NCBI GenBank assembly: GCA_018401215.1 | Contig: JAGYLA010000001.1 | Coordinates: forward strand, 62,001-126,000 | Length of the DNA: 64,000 nucleotides | Source of the DNA: Bacilli bacterium | GTDB lineage: Bacteria > Bacillota_I > Bacilli_A > MAG-NZ | Direction: 5' to 3' | Shown: piece by piece, positions 40,589 to 50,596 of the stretch | How positions within the stretch are numbered: position 1 is the stretch's first letter | Layout: each line of letters begins with the position of its first letter | Position numbers and translations under genes: made by a program | The notes under the pieces: model-generated | The model's input: the letters and a program-made list of their open reading frames with translations, nothing else | Database searches by the model: none | What the model was told of the DNA's origin: nothing

Positions 40589-41689
40589 ATGAGACCAGCC
40601 ATTCGTGAGGTATTACGTACCTTAATTGAAGCCGGATATGAAGCGTACATCGTGGGCGGTTATGTTCGCGATGTTTTGCTTGGCCATGACACGAATGATT
40701 GTGACATTACAACCAGTGCCACCCCCGATCAAGTAGAACGATTGTTTCCTGAGACGCATTCTCATGCCAAGCAATACGGAACCATCGGAGTGGTGTGTCT
40801 TGGGGAGTTATTTGAAGTGACGACGTTTCGCAGTGAAGGCACGTATGATGACTTTCGCCGGCCTTCATCGGTGACCTTTTCCACCTCGCTAGAAGCGGAT
40901 TTATCGCGTCGTGATTTTACCATCAATGCGTTAGCGATGAACCTCCAAGGAGAACTTACAGATTTGTATGGTGGGCAAGCGGACCTAGAATCGTCCCTTC
41001 TTCGTGCGATTGGTGACCCCTTGGTTCGCTTGCGAGAAGATGCACTTCGAATCTTACGGGCGCTGCGCTTTCAAAGCCAGTTGGGGTTTCAGCTAGAAGC
41101 ATCATTGGTTGACGCAATGAAAGAGTGTGCGCCCTTGGTGGCTCATCTTTCAAGCGAACGCGTGATGGACGAATTAAAAAAATTATTACGTGGTCCGTTT
41201 CTTGAGTTAGCGCTAACACAGTATCATGAGATCGCGTTACCCGGACTTCCGTTGTTGGTTGCTGACGAAGGATTGTCGTTGGTCGAACAATGTGCGATTG
41301 CGCAGTTGAGAGATCACTTCGATGCGAGTGGATTTCCATGGACCAAAGAAGAACGTTCCATCTACATAGACGCACAAACACTCACGACAAGCGCACCGAC
41401 AAAAACCCAGTTGTATCAAATGTCGCATCCGCAAGCAATGATACGCATCGGGGCGGTAGTCTATCACTGGGATGCAGCGAAGTTGACCGACATGTATCAT
41501 GGATTGGTCATTCATTCGCGCAGCGAACTCAAGATCAGTGGCCACGATGTTGTGGCGCTACAGTTTGAAGGGGAATCGATAGAACAAGTCCTTCGCACTG
41601 TGGAGTCGATGGTCGTCGAGGAACAACTGCACAACGAACAGACTGCGATACTATCGTGGATAAAGGAGCACTATGATGAAAATTATTGA
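40589..41689 (+). CDS. cca: CCA tRNA nucleotidyltransferase
   Basis: 366 residues. The nucleotidyltransferase core has GGYVRD (23-28) and the metal-binding D-C-D (37-39), followed by RRDFTINALA (about 110-119) and REDALRILRALRF (about 145-157). It adds or repairs the 3' CCA of tRNAs. The ATG has no ribosome site and sits at the predicted transcription start, so the mRNA is probably leaderless. It overlaps yhaM by 17 bases. Confidence 0.95.
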   Translation: MRPAIREVLRTLIEAGYEAYIVGGYVRDVLLGHDTNDCDITTSATPDQVERLFPETHSHAKQYGTIGVVCLGELFEVTTFRSEGTYDDFRRPSSVTFSTSLEADLSRRDFTINALAMNLQGELTDLYGGQADLESSLLRAIGDPLVRLREDALRILRALRFQSQLGFQLEASLVDAMKECAPLVAHLSSERVMDELKKLLRGPFLELALTQYHEIALPGLPLLVADEGLSLVEQCAIAQLRDHFDASGFPWTKEERSIYIDAQTLTTSAPTKTQLYQMSHPQAMIRIGAVVYHWDAAKLTDMYHGLVIHSRSELKISGHDVVALQFEGESIEQVLRTVESMVVEEQLHNEQTAILSWIKEHYDENY

Positions 41690-42608
41690 ATTAAAACATG
41701 CCGTTTCTACTGCCGAAGAGGTTGTGATTATCGGGAAAATCAATACCATCAATGAAAGCACGACACGAGATGGTCAGCCATTTATCTCAGTGAATGTAGA
41801 AGATGCGACCGGCTCAGTGACTGGCCGTTTATGGAACACCAAGGAACATGGGTTTGAAAAAGGTATGGTGTACGAAGTGACGGGCACAATGAGTGAATAC
41901 AATGGCCGGTTACAGTTGATTGTTAGTGACTATACCCAAATTCTTGATGAGGCGATTGTGAGTTCATTTTTTACCAGTGCACCCAAATCCAAAGAGTGGC
42001 TCATCGAACAAGTGAACTATTATGTGGGGTTGATTACTGACAACGACTACCAACAAGTGGTGCAGACGTTATTGACCAAACATCATGAGGATTTTTTTGA
42101 GTATCCTGCCGCGACGCAAAACCATCATGCGTACTTGCAAGGTTTGAGTTACCATACTGTTTCAATGTGTCAACTTGCTGAAAGCATCATGCCGCGCTAT
42201 GAGATGTTTGATGCATCACTCGTCTATGCAGGCATCTTGCTGCATGACCTTGGGAAAATCGTTGAATTATCCGACGCTAAAGGCCCCGAATACACCAATG
42301 AAGGCAAGTTGCTTGGGCATTTAGTTCTTGGCGCCCAGTGGGCCAAAGAAACCGCTCAGACGCTTGGTGTGGCGCAAGAGAAATCGTTATTGCTGCAACA
42401 CTTGATTATTTCTCATCATGGTCGCCGTGAATGGGGAGCCGCACAAGTGCCGCAGACTGCCGAAGCAGAGTTATTGTATTTCATCGATAACTTGGATTCC
42501 AAGATGGAATCGATTCGTGTCTTTCTCGATGAAGTAGCAGTTGGTGAATGGACGAAACGAATTCCTGTTTTGGATGGACGAAGTCTATATCGACATAAAA
42601 AAAACTAG
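41673..42608 (+). CDS. yhaM: 3'-5' exoribonuclease YhaM
   Basis: 311 residues. An N-terminal OB fold (about 15-95) is followed by an HD domain with His161 and the H-D pair in ILLHDLGKI (191-192), then HHGRREWG (about 250-257). YhaM degrades RNA and ssDNA from the 3' end. Starts inside cca; the second ATG (41676) is an alternative. Confidence 0.93.
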   Translation: MMKIIELKHAVSTAEEVVIIGKINTINESTTRDGQPFISVNVEDATGSVTGRLWNTKEHGFEKGMVYEVTGTMSEYNGRLQLIVSDYTQILDEAIVSSFFTSAPKSKEWLIEQVNYYVGLITDNDYQQVVQTLLTKHHEDFFEYPAATQNHHAYLQGLSYHTVSMCQLAESIMPRYEMFDASLVYAGILLHDLGKIVELSDAKGPEYTNEGKLLGHLVLGAQWAKETAQTLGVAQEKSLLLQHLIISHHGRREWGAAQVPQTAEAELLYFIDNLDSKMESIRVFLDEVAVGEWTKRIPVLDGRSLYRHKKN

Positions 42609-42630
42609 CCGAGAAATCGGCTAGTTTTTA
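42601..42630. terminator. Bidirectional terminator between yhaM and the foldase locus
   Basis: AACTAGCCGA pairs with TCGGCTAGTT around GAAA with T5 on the plus strand and A4 on the far side. Confidence 0.9.
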
Positions 42631-45055
42631 TACATTCCGTGGGTCGAATTGAATGGCTGCTTGACGCTCGGATGCGGCAATGAATTCATTGAAGACGGCC
42701 AGTTGTGCTGAATCAGTGAATGCTAACGTTCCTTTTGTTTGAAGTTCTTCATTGAAGAACACGAAGCGATAGCTTTCACGGTACTCGTCTTTCACAGGAA
42801 CATAATAGGTGTCCAAGAATAAGATTAAATCTACACTCAATTCACTTTGATCGTCAGATTCAAAGCGGACAACGTCCTCACGTGAGGGCAGACTTAAGTT
42901 TGGATTAGTGGGATATGCATTGAGTTTAGGTGTGAAGTTGCTTGCATAAATGACATGGACACCAAACTGTGAGGAAACATTGTTTGGTGACACCAAGTTT
43001 CTGGCAACCGTTGCCACCATGGTGTTGTACATGCCACGAGCTTCCACTTCAAAGGGTTCCAACCATCATCCCTGAGGTGGTAACAGTGTTCAAGTCTTCT
43101 ACACAGCTTAAGAATCCTGCTTCTTTGAATGGCAACCAAATGCTTTGTTCTGCATCTCGTCTTCCAGCAAGGCGAATTGCTGCGTTGTATTCACTAACAA
43201 TTTCGTTGAAGCTTGCAATCGTCATTTCTTCCAGTTCACTCTGTGCTTGCACTCGTTCCCGCAAAGAGATTCGCAAACTCATCTGCAAGCAATCGCTGCG
43301 GCTCAGTCCACGTTGTTGCTAATAGTGGATCTGGTGCACCATCATTGTCATCATCTCGATGAATCAATAAATGAATCAAGTCTATTGAGAAGAAGTCGTT
43401 GTAATCGTTTTACCATCAAGTCATAATACGTATCAATGGCGGTTGGTGTTTCTAGAGAGTCTCACAAAGTTTGCTTCTAGAACTTCTTGGGCGATGAACT
43501 CATTGTATAAACGAAGTTCCAGAGCGGTAACTGAAGGCCAAGTAAATAAACTGAGGCCAAGTAATTTGTGTTGGGCTAAATCCAAACTGTTCCTTACTCT
43601 CCGGCAAAGAAGGCATCTCTAAGGCCTGTAATTGTGCTCTTGCACCGTTGCGTACCCCTCGGGTGTGACTGTTTCGCATCATATACGTCAGATTCTGCAA
43701 GTGACATTTGTTGATACATTTCTCAGGAGACAACTGAAGGGAAGTATCGTTGCAGCGCAACGAAGAATTCATCGGCAGTGACGGGTACTTGTTCGCCGTT
43801 ACACGTTCGTAGCGGAAGGCAATCGGAATTGTCCTTGGTTTTCACCATCAGCACAAACAAGCTTGTAATAATTGCTAATCGTAAGTAGGGATCCAAACAC
43901 GGTCAGTGCGTTGGCCTGAAGCAATTGATTCATTTTGTTTGAACTTCTTCACTCGATTCGCTACGTGAGACCGCACTTCCTCAATCAACTCATTGATTAA
44001 GGATGGATTGATAGTGATTGCTGATGCAGGTTCTAGTAACGTTGCTTGGTAATCCAAGTCTTCGATTTCAGGAAATAACCCTCTGAAGCTATTGGGTTCA
44101 TCGCCAGAAATTTTTGGATGATGTAATAACTGGTTTCTTCGCCACGTCCCGATTGCACGAATGTTTGTAAAGGAACTGAAAGGGAAAATTCCTGCCTCTT
44201 CATCAATCAAGAATGACCCAGATAATTCGCGGAACAACACCCTTGCTAGTTCAGGGTTGGAAGAGGAGATGTGGTGTCAAAGTCATATAGCATGTCTGTC
44301 TCACAACCAGAAGACGCCATCAGCAAACGATACTGTTTTGTTGAATGCATTATTATAAAGCGTAATATAAGCCTGCAATAATGGTTCCTCGAAAGGGACA
44401 TCGACAAATTCGCCAGTATCGGTTACATCTAGCCCAACATTTTCTTAGGGCTGCAACTGCGGAATCTAATGTATTATATCGAACAACAATGGCACATACT
44501 TCATTATGAAGACGTTTCATAATAGGTCGCAATTTCTTGACCATATTTGATCGTTGGTAAAATTTGGTCTTTGGTGTACAACTCTCGAGCTCGTTGCAAA
44601 TAGAGCTCTTCTTTGAAGTCGTCAACGGAATCAAATCCGTTGTTGCTTAAAATATTGGTAAACTCGGCTTCCGCTCGGCGGCGGTCTGCGTCAGCTAATG
44701 TAACTAGTGCTTCGTCTAGAGGTACGCCATAAATGGCCTCTTCCAGGGCTTCTTCAACATCGAAGGTGACATCGTTTTTTGCCAACTGGATAAAGTCAAC
44801 GGGGCCACTTGTTAATAAATCACGAGTTATGATCGAATTCATTACTCGCAATCCAAATTGGTCCACCAATTCAGTATAAATGGTTTCGTTGGTGATGCGA
44901 ATGTCTCCAAGTTCAACAAATGTATCATTGGCAGATCGAAGTTGGGGTACTTCCGCATCAGTGCTAATCAAACTACAACTAAATGCAAGTAATAGAATGA
45001 TGATTAGGGCGGCTGTTGTTGGTAGAATGCGGCGCAATAATTGTTGCGTTGTCAT
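42628..45055 (-). pseudogene. SurA/PrsA-like foldase lipoprotein, broken by many frameshifts
   Basis: Fragments read from 45055 downward make one coherent protein of roughly 800 residues. Residues 1-180 are intact: a lipoprotein signal (lipobox LAFSC near 23-27), then an N domain of SurA/PrsA type (VELGDIRITNETIYTELVDQ, and YLQRARELYTKDQIL). After about 44510 the frame changes repeatedly (near 44510, 44443, 44307, 44255, 44190, 44110, 43860, 43770, 43290 and 43070, all approximate), yet each segment continues the same theme, including a PpiC-like FGVHVIYASNF near the end, closing with QAAIQFDPRNV. The rejoined parts that I checked needed only one- or two-base indels, often at homopolymers, with no separate nonsense codon. 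It is either a decaying gene or an artefact of sequence error; if intact, it would fold exported proteins. Confidence 0.75.
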
Positions 45056-45097
45056 AGTGATTCTCCTCTTAAGAATAAGGCTAAATTCGCAAAGATA

Positions 45098-45126
45098 ATC
45101 ATAGCATGAACCAACGATGGATTCAA
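45098..45126 (-). promoter_or_regulatory. Promoter of the foldase gene
   Basis: On the minus strand TTGAAT (45126-45121) and TATGAT (45103-45098) are 17 bases apart with an extended TG-C. AGAGGAGA lies 6 bases before the ATG. The intact promoter and ribosome site argue that the gene is, or was until recently, expressed. Confidence 0.75.
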
Positions 45127-45182
45127 CTTTGTTGCGGGTTTTTTCTATGCTAAACTACGAAAGGAAAGATGCGGAAGTAACA

Positions 45183-45950
45183 ATGAAGATTATTGTACTT
45201 GGGTCAGGGTCCAAAGGAAATTGCACGATGTATCAAACACCAACTACCACGTTCTTCATTGATTGTGGTTTTTCGCATCGTGATATTCGTCTGCGATTGG
45301 AACAACGTCAAATGGAATTTGACCGTTTGGATGCAATTATTATTACCCATGAACACATTGATCACGTCTCCGGATTACCAAGTATTTACAAGTTTCATCA
45401 ACCGATGTTGTATATTTCAACCAAAACATACCAATCTCTTGCAACCTACATCAAACAAGCAATTCCAACGTCATGCTTGAAGTTGTTTGAAGCGGAGTTT
45501 GAAATTGGTGATGTGTTTATTGAACCTTTTGAAGTGTCCCATGATGCCTCTCACCCTTTGGGCTACCGGATGACGCACCAAAGCAAATGTGTCGTGCACT
45601 CTGCCGATACAGGGTATGTTCCGCGTCGGTTGTTTGAACAACTCCAAGGGGCTGATGTCTATGTCTTTGAGTCCAATTATGATCCTGAATTGCTTTTGGA
45701 TACTGACCGTCCCTTTACGTTAAAACAACGCATTATCGGCAACAGTGGTCATTTGTCCAACGAACAAAGTGCCTTGGTCTTGCGTGAACTAATTCGCGAC
45801 AATACCCACACGGTCATTTTCATTCATTTGTCGCAAGAAGCAAACACCGTTCATCATGCGAAACAAACCCACCAACAGTTCATTGTCAATGAGAAGCTTT
45901 GTTGTGTGTATTCCACTCAAGACGAACCCACTGAGGTCATCCTATTATGA
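45183..45950 (+). CDS. MBL-fold hydrolase, WalJ/YycJ-like
   Basis: 255 residues from the ATG at 45183 with GGAAG upstream; the frame extends back but without a good ribosome site. The metallo-beta-lactamase motif is THEHIDHVSG (His56, His58, Asp60, His61), with later ligands in SHDASH (about 119-124) and HSADTG. The best match is the WalJ/YycJ type, which lies with rlmH near the walRK locus in Bacillus, but no walRK is in the window. Likely a 5' exonuclease. The promoter (TTGTTG, 16 bases, TAAACT) is divergent from the foldase promoter. Confidence 0.82.
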   Translation: MKIIVLGSGSKGNCTMYQTPTTTFFIDCGFSHRDIRLRLEQRQMEFDRLDAIIITHEHIDHVSGLPSIYKFHQPMLYISTKTYQSLATYIKQAIPTSCLKLFEAEFEIGDVFIEPFEVSHDASHPLGYRMTHQSKCVVHSADTGYVPRRLFEQLQGADVYVFESNYDPELLLDTDRPFTLKQRIIGNSGHLSNEQSALVLRELIRDNTHTVIFIHLSQEANTVHHAKQTHQQFIVNEKLCCVYSTQDEPTEVILL

Positions 45951-46402
45951 GGATTTTGTTGATTGTTGTCGGTCAACTAACTACTCCAGGCTTACGAACA
46001 CTGAGCGATGATTTTGAGCAACGCTTGAAGCATTACACGTCACTAAAAATTATTGAAGTCAAAGAAGCCAAAGGCAGTGTCGACGAAGTCTTGGATGCAG
46101 AAGCATCGTTGATTCAAAAACACATTCCTGATGCTGCAAACGTTTATGTGTTGGCGCTGGAAGGGTCTCCACTAAGTTCATTACAGTTTGCAACAATGGT
46201 TGAGGCCCATCAAACGTATGGCTCAACACCGTTGGTGTTTATCATTGGTGGGTCTGATGGACTCGCTGATTCGATCAAACAACAAGGCAAATTGCTTCGT
46301 GTATCAACAATGACATTTCCGCATCAACTGATGCGAGTTATGTTTTTGGAACAATTGTACCGGGCGTTTAAAATTATTCGCAATGAGGTCTACCACAAAT
46401 AA
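45947..46402 (+). CDS. rlmH: 23S rRNA pseudouridine-1915 N3-methyltransferase
   Basis: 151 residues. SPOUT-family features: LALEGSPLSSLQFATMVE (about 68-85), FIIGGSDGL (about 98-106) and the tail MTFPHQLMRVMFLEQLYRAF (about 125-144) ending NEVYHK. It methylates the pseudouridine at the subunit interface. Overlaps the WalJ-like gene by 4 bases, a conserved pairing. Confidence 0.96.
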   Translation: MRILLIVVGQLTTPGLRTLSDDFEQRLKHYTSLKIIEVKEAKGSVDEVLDAEASLIQKHIPDAANVYVLALEGSPLSSLQFATMVEAHQTYGSTPLVFIIGGSDGLADSIKQQGKLLRVSTMTFPHQLMRVMFLEQLYRAFKIIRNEVYHK

Positions 46403-46430
46403 AAAGCGAACCAATCGGTTCGCTTTGTTT
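46401..46430. terminator. Bidirectional terminator after rlmH
   Basis: AAAGCGAACC (46403-46412) pairs with GGTTCGCTTT (46417-46426), loop AATC, with T-rich tails on both strands. Confidence 0.9.
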
Positions 46431-47065
46431 TATCTGATAAACCCAAGCTTGGCCAAAAATGCATATTGCCATTGTAAAAACAATGGAAAGACAAAGACGA
46501 TAACAATACTTGCAATCGTCATTTCACCAAATCCAATCCCACCGATGAGCCCAACAATCAATCCAAGCGTAAGCCCAGTGCCTTCGATGGCTAACCGAAT
46601 CCAAAATACTTGTTTGGTTTTGAACCAGTCCATGAGCAAATACATCAATTCATCAAATGACACTGCGGCAATCTTGGTTGTTGAGATGATCGCTAAGCCA
46701 AGGGTTAGAATATAAATTCCAATTGGGTAGCTAATGAGTCGTACCCAGATGGACGTGGGATTGTAATTGGCTAAGGCAATTAAGTCCCAAAAATCGAGGG
46801 CAATTCCAGCAATCAGCACCGAGCTAAAACTGATCAGATAACGAAGGTTTTTACGTGAGATGGTAACGAACAAAATAATCAGTCCTTGAACCACAAAGGC
46901 GGCAGTTCCCAGGGTCAAAGGGGTGGTTAATTTTAAGTGCACAAACAACACATCAAAGGCGGCAGGTCCTAAAGAACTACGAATGATTACGACCGCTCCA
47001 AATGTGGCGACAACATTCCCTAATATATATTGTATGATCCGAGCTTGTATGGTGTGTTTCTGCAT
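46430..47065 (-). CDS. YczE/YitT-like membrane protein
   Basis: 211 residues with five or six spans. The N-terminal YILGNVVATFGAVVIIRSSL followed by GPAAFDVLF resembles the YczE/YyaS family, where a first span is followed by a GxxPWD-type loop. No function is established for the family beyond a reported role of YczE in lipopeptide production in Bacillus. It is 22 bases downstream of the NrnA-like gene on the same strand, so they form an operon. The ribosome site is weak (GCGAGACCTC). Confidence 0.65.
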   Translation of the reverse strand: MQKHTIQARIIQYILGNVVATFGAVVIIRSSLGPAAFDVLFVHLKLTTPLTLGTAAFVVQGLIILFVTISRKNLRYLISFSSVLIAGIALDFWDLIALANYNPTSIWVRLISYPIGIYILTLGLAIISTTKIAAVSFDELMYLLMDWFKTKQVFWIRLAIEGTGLTLGLIVGLIGGIGFGEMTIASIVIVFVFPLFLQWQYAFLAKLGFIR

Positions 47066-47087
47066 GAGGTCTCGCTAACGGTTATTT

Positions 47088-48011
47088 TTATGATAAGAGT
47101 GATTCTAATTCTTCAATGAAGGCAGGTAATTGATTCAAATCGTCGAGTTTGCAACCACTTGCGAGTGGATGACCACCCCCTTGATAGTTGCTAGCCACTT
47201 GATTAATCGTAATGGACGCCGAACGCAATCGAACGCGCCATTCCGATTCCTTGGTTTGATACACCAAAAACCAAATTGGATAGCCTTTGACATCGGACAA
47301 TTGACTAATAAAGTTTGCAGCAGCGTCATCCGTCAATTGGGCTAATGTAATGTCCTCTTGTGTTAATACCACATAAAGGATCCCTTTGGGTGAGGTTTGA
47401 ATCTTACTTAGAAATTGACCGAGAAATTGAAGTTCTTCGATGGTTTTTTCATACAAGGATTGATACACATCCGTCACGTCAATTCCCGTCTTGAGTAATG
47501 TCGCGGCTTGCGTCAATGTCTCTGCAGTCACTCCGCGGTAACGAAAGCGTCCTGTATCGGTTGTTATGCCCGTCAACAATGCTTTTGCCGCAATCGGTGG
47601 AATCGTGTAATTCCACTCAGTAAGCAGTCGAGTAATGATATTACAAGTTGACGGGGACGTGGTATCGACATAGTCAATGTCGCCAAAGAAATCAATATGA
47701 GGATGATGATCAATTCGCAGTAACTGTTTGGCAGTGTTATAGCGTTGATCATAAATTCGTTCTTGGTTTGCCGTATCCAAACTAATGACGAGCGCGGTTG
47801 GAAATAGCTCATCAGCTACGTCATCGGGTGTGCCAATGAATGCTAAATAGTCTAACGCTTCATAGCGACAAACCACTTGTTTGGTAGGAAACTGATGAAG
47901 GATTGAGTGGCGAAGCCCTTCGCTAGCACCGATGCAATCACCATCCGGGCGAACGTGCGCAATAATAATGATGGGATCTGCGGCTTCGATCATGGTTTTT
48001 ATTTCGTTCAT
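47088..48011 (-). CDS. NrnA-like DHH phosphoesterase (copy A)
   Basis: 307 residues. DHH-family ligands: AHVRPDGDCIGAS (His19, Asp23, Asp25), SLDTAN (Asp79), IDHHPHIDFFGD (DHH 101-103), TDTGRFRYRG and the DHHA1 motif GGGHPLASG (about 280-288). NrnA-type enzymes degrade nano-RNAs and pAp. RBS GTAGAGGTAC is upstream. Another paralogue lies at 53257-54177 and GdpP is a third DHH enzyme. Confidence 0.88.
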   Translation of the reverse strand: MNEIKTMIEAADPIIIIAHVRPDGDCIGASEGLRHSILHQFPTKQVVCRYEALDYLAFIGTPDDVADELFPTALVISLDTANQERIYDQRYNTAKQLLRIDHHPHIDFFGDIDYVDTTSPSTCNIITRLLTEWNYTIPPIAAKALLTGITTDTGRFRYRGVTAETLTQAATLLKTGIDVTDVYQSLYEKTIEELQFLGQFLSKIQTSPKGILYVVLTQEDITLAQLTDDAAANFISQLSDVKGYPIWFLVYQTKESEWRVRLRSASITINQVASNYQGGGHPLASGCKLDDLNQLPAFIEELESLLS

Positions 48012-48117
48012 ATGTACCTCTACTTCGACATTGTAGTGTATAACAACTAGCCAATTTGTACAAGGTAAACAACGACAAACAGGGCGAAATTGGGTATAAT
48101 ATCATTGAGGTAATTCG

Positions 48118-49025
48118 ATGCTTGAAATCAAACATGTTAGTAAATCATACGGCCACATTTTAGCGGTCGATGATGTATCGCTTTCTGTTCAACCAGGTGA
48201 AATATACGGTCTTCTTGGCTTGAATGGTGCGGGCAAAACCACCACATTTCGAATGATTATGAATTTGTTTTCTGCCGACCAAGGGGACATTCTCTTGGAA
48301 GGAGAACCAATTGGGTATCCACAAATGGACCGAATTGGCTTTTTGAGCGAAGACCGTTCGCTAATGACAAAAATGACCGTCAAAGAACAAATGATTTTTT
48401 ATGGTCGTTTAAAAGGAATGGATAAAAAATCCGCAGTCGATGCAATGCGCTACTGGTTGGACCGCTTCAACATCAAAGAATATGAGACTCGCAAAATCAA
48501 AGAGCTCTCCAAAGGAAATCAACAAAAGATTCAGTTCATTACGGCCATCATGCACCAACCAGATTTGTTGATTCTGGATGAACCGTTCAATGGGCTTGAT
48601 CCGATCAATGTGGAATTGTTTATTGATGTGATTCGTGAGTTCTGAAACCAATGGCAAAGCGATTATTTTTCATCGCATCAAAATGCATCACATTGAACAG
48701 TTTTGCGAATCCCTTGTCGTTACTGCGCAATGGACGTGTCGTCTTAGCAGGAAACATTCAGCAAATCAAAGAAGACTTTCAACAAAAGAACATCTTTATT
48801 CAGTGCGAGCATTGATGTCGAGTTTGTTCGTCAACTCGACGGTGTGCTTGCTGTTGTCGAACACAACGACATGATTGAAGTAAAGATTGAAAATGCGAGT
48901 CATGTGGCTAATGTATTTGAAGCAGTGAAACTCTCGCGCGCAAGACGTCAAAATGTTTGATGTTCATGCCAAGTTTGCATGAAGTTTTTGTCGCTAAAGT
49001 AGGAGAAGCGTATGAAGCGGAATAA
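48118..49025 (+). pseudogene. ABC transporter ATPase (YhaQ/NatA-like), frameshifted
   Basis: Residues 1-175 are intact: Walker A GLNGAGKT (34-41), signature LSKGNQQK (about 137-144) and Walker B LLILDEPFNGLDP (about 156-168). After 48645 the frame is lost, but the remainder can be rejoined through successive shifts into a normal C-terminal domain: ETNGKAIIF, then SSHQMHHIEQFCESLVV after restoring one T and removing one A (about 48667-48681), LRNGRVVLAGNIQQIKEDF, a middle stretch, and MPSLHEVFVAKVGEAYEAE before TAA at 49023. At least five indels are needed. A -10 (TATAAT, 48095-48100) and GAGG precede the ATG. As written the gene is broken; as with the foldase, sequence error is possible. Confidence 0.75.
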
Positions 49026-50258
49026 AGCATGGTTTTTGATTGGGTTTAGTCTGCGCCGTAAAATCTTCCGAAAGTCCTTTTTCATCTCCAATGCTGTCAT
49101 CATTTTAGTGATTTCGGTGTTAGCAAATTTGGATCAAATCATTTCTTGTTTGATTCTGAGGACGCGACAGTCTACACCGTGTATTATGCCGATGAGTTTG
49201 ATAACAAATATGAAGACTTGTTTCGAGTCTCCTTGAATGGTCAAGTGGAACAAGGTGTGACGGTGATTGGTTCACTCAACCCTGTGATTGGAAGTGACGA
49301 TGAATTGATTGTCTCGTTGACGAGTGATTTTACAGCGACGGTTGAGAGTAACACTTCGATTCCGGCCTTAACTTATAATTCGATTGTTCAAACACTGAAT
49401 CAAATTAAATTGATTGAGGTGAGTGAACAGTACAGTCTAAGCACCAACGAGGTGATGCGCTTGTCGACCCCCGTGATGATTAATCGTGCGATTACGGTGG
49501 AGGAAGTCACTTCAGAAGAAGATTTATTGATTGACCAAGGCGTTGCGTATGCGATCACGGTTCCATTGTTTTTGGCGTTGGTGTTCGTAATTCAAATGGT
49601 TGGGATGGAAATCTTTGAAGAAAAGTCGACCAAAAGTACCGAGATTATTTTATCGAACGTCACACCTCAGGAACATCTGATCGCAAAAATTGCCTCGTCG
49701 AACATGTATAGTTGGATCCAGTTTTTCTTATTTTTTGTCTATGGGTTATTGGGATTCACGAGTCGGTCTTTGATTGAATCGGTGGCGGGAGAAGCAACAG
49801 CGATTGACGTTAGCATCTTTGTTGATAGTGTGTTAGAAGTCATCCCAGTGGTGTTGGTGTTATACATTATGACCAACATCATTTACTCGATCATTATGGC
49901 AGTGCTTGCGGCAACGGCATACGAGATGGAAGACTTTCAAAAAATCATTTCTCCATTGATGATTACCATGGTGGTTGGATTTTATATTGGATTGTTTACG
50001 ATCTTTGTTCCAGAAACAACGTTTGCGTTGATCATGGCGCACATTCCACTCTTTAGTTTGATGATTGCCCCCGCCTTATGGGTCGCTGGCGTGCTTCAGT
50101 GGTGGAATATTGGTATTATAGTAGTAATCCAAGCAGCGACCATTTACTTGCTGTATCGATATGGAGCTGCATCCTACAAACAAGCTATTTTGGATTATTC
50201 CGGCCAAGGAGTATTTCAACGTTTGTGGAAAATATTACGAGGAAAGCAAGCCGCATGA
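49012..50258 (+). pseudogene. ABC-2 type permease (YhaP/NatB-like), single frameshift
   Basis: The first 45 codons (ATG at 49012, with TAGGAGAAG upstream and overlapping the ATPase end) encode basic residues and a first span (SFFISNAVIILVISVLANLD). Near 49140 the frame changes by one base, and a 370-residue frame continues: a large external loop (DSEDATVYTVYYADEFDNKY onward), then five or six spans from about residue 130, including FVIQMVGMEIFEEKSTKSTE (NatB-like). With one restored base the gene would be a complete permease of about 415 residues that exports an unknown substrate with the upstream ATPase. It overlaps the rhodanese gene by ATGA. Confidence 0.75.
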
Positions 50259-50596
50259 TCAACGAAGTTACCGTTCAAGAGTTGAATCAACTACTACCCA
50301 CATCGCCAATCATCATTGACATTCGCGAACCGCACGAACTGTTTACGGGGTTTATCCCCGGAGTGGTAAACATCCCGATGATGACACTTGCGTTAAACCA
50401 TGAAGACTACATGAAGCCTGATCAAACCATTTACATCGTGTGTGAACATGGGGTGCGAAGTGTTCAGTTGATTGAAGTCTTTGCGGCGATGTATCCTAAG
50501 ATGATTAATGTCACTGGGGGCACGGAACTGTATGCAAGATTCTTTCCCCTTGATCAATTCAATGAAGAAGGAGAATATCATGGCAATCGAATATAG
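50255..50596 (+). CDS. Rhodanese-domain sulfurtransferase
   Basis: 113 residues from the ATG at 50255, overlapping the permease stop. A single rhodanese domain: IIDIREPHELFTGFIPGVVN (about 19-38) and the active-site loop VCEHGVRS (about 62-69) with the catalytic Cys. It handles persulfide sulfur in the cytoplasm. Overlaps the thioredoxin gene by 17 bases. Confidence 0.88.
   Translation: MINEVTVQELNQLLPTSPIIIDIREPHELFTGFIPGVVNIPMMTLALNHEDYMKPDQTIYIVCEHGVRSVQLIEVFAAMYPKMINVTGGTELYARFFPLDQFNEEGEYHGNRI

Noticed and set aside
42969-43426. Plus-strand frames of 93-117 codons within the broken foldase locus.
   Set aside because: They lie opposite recognisable foldase fragments and are rich in Ser/Cys/Leu without domain or ribosome site.
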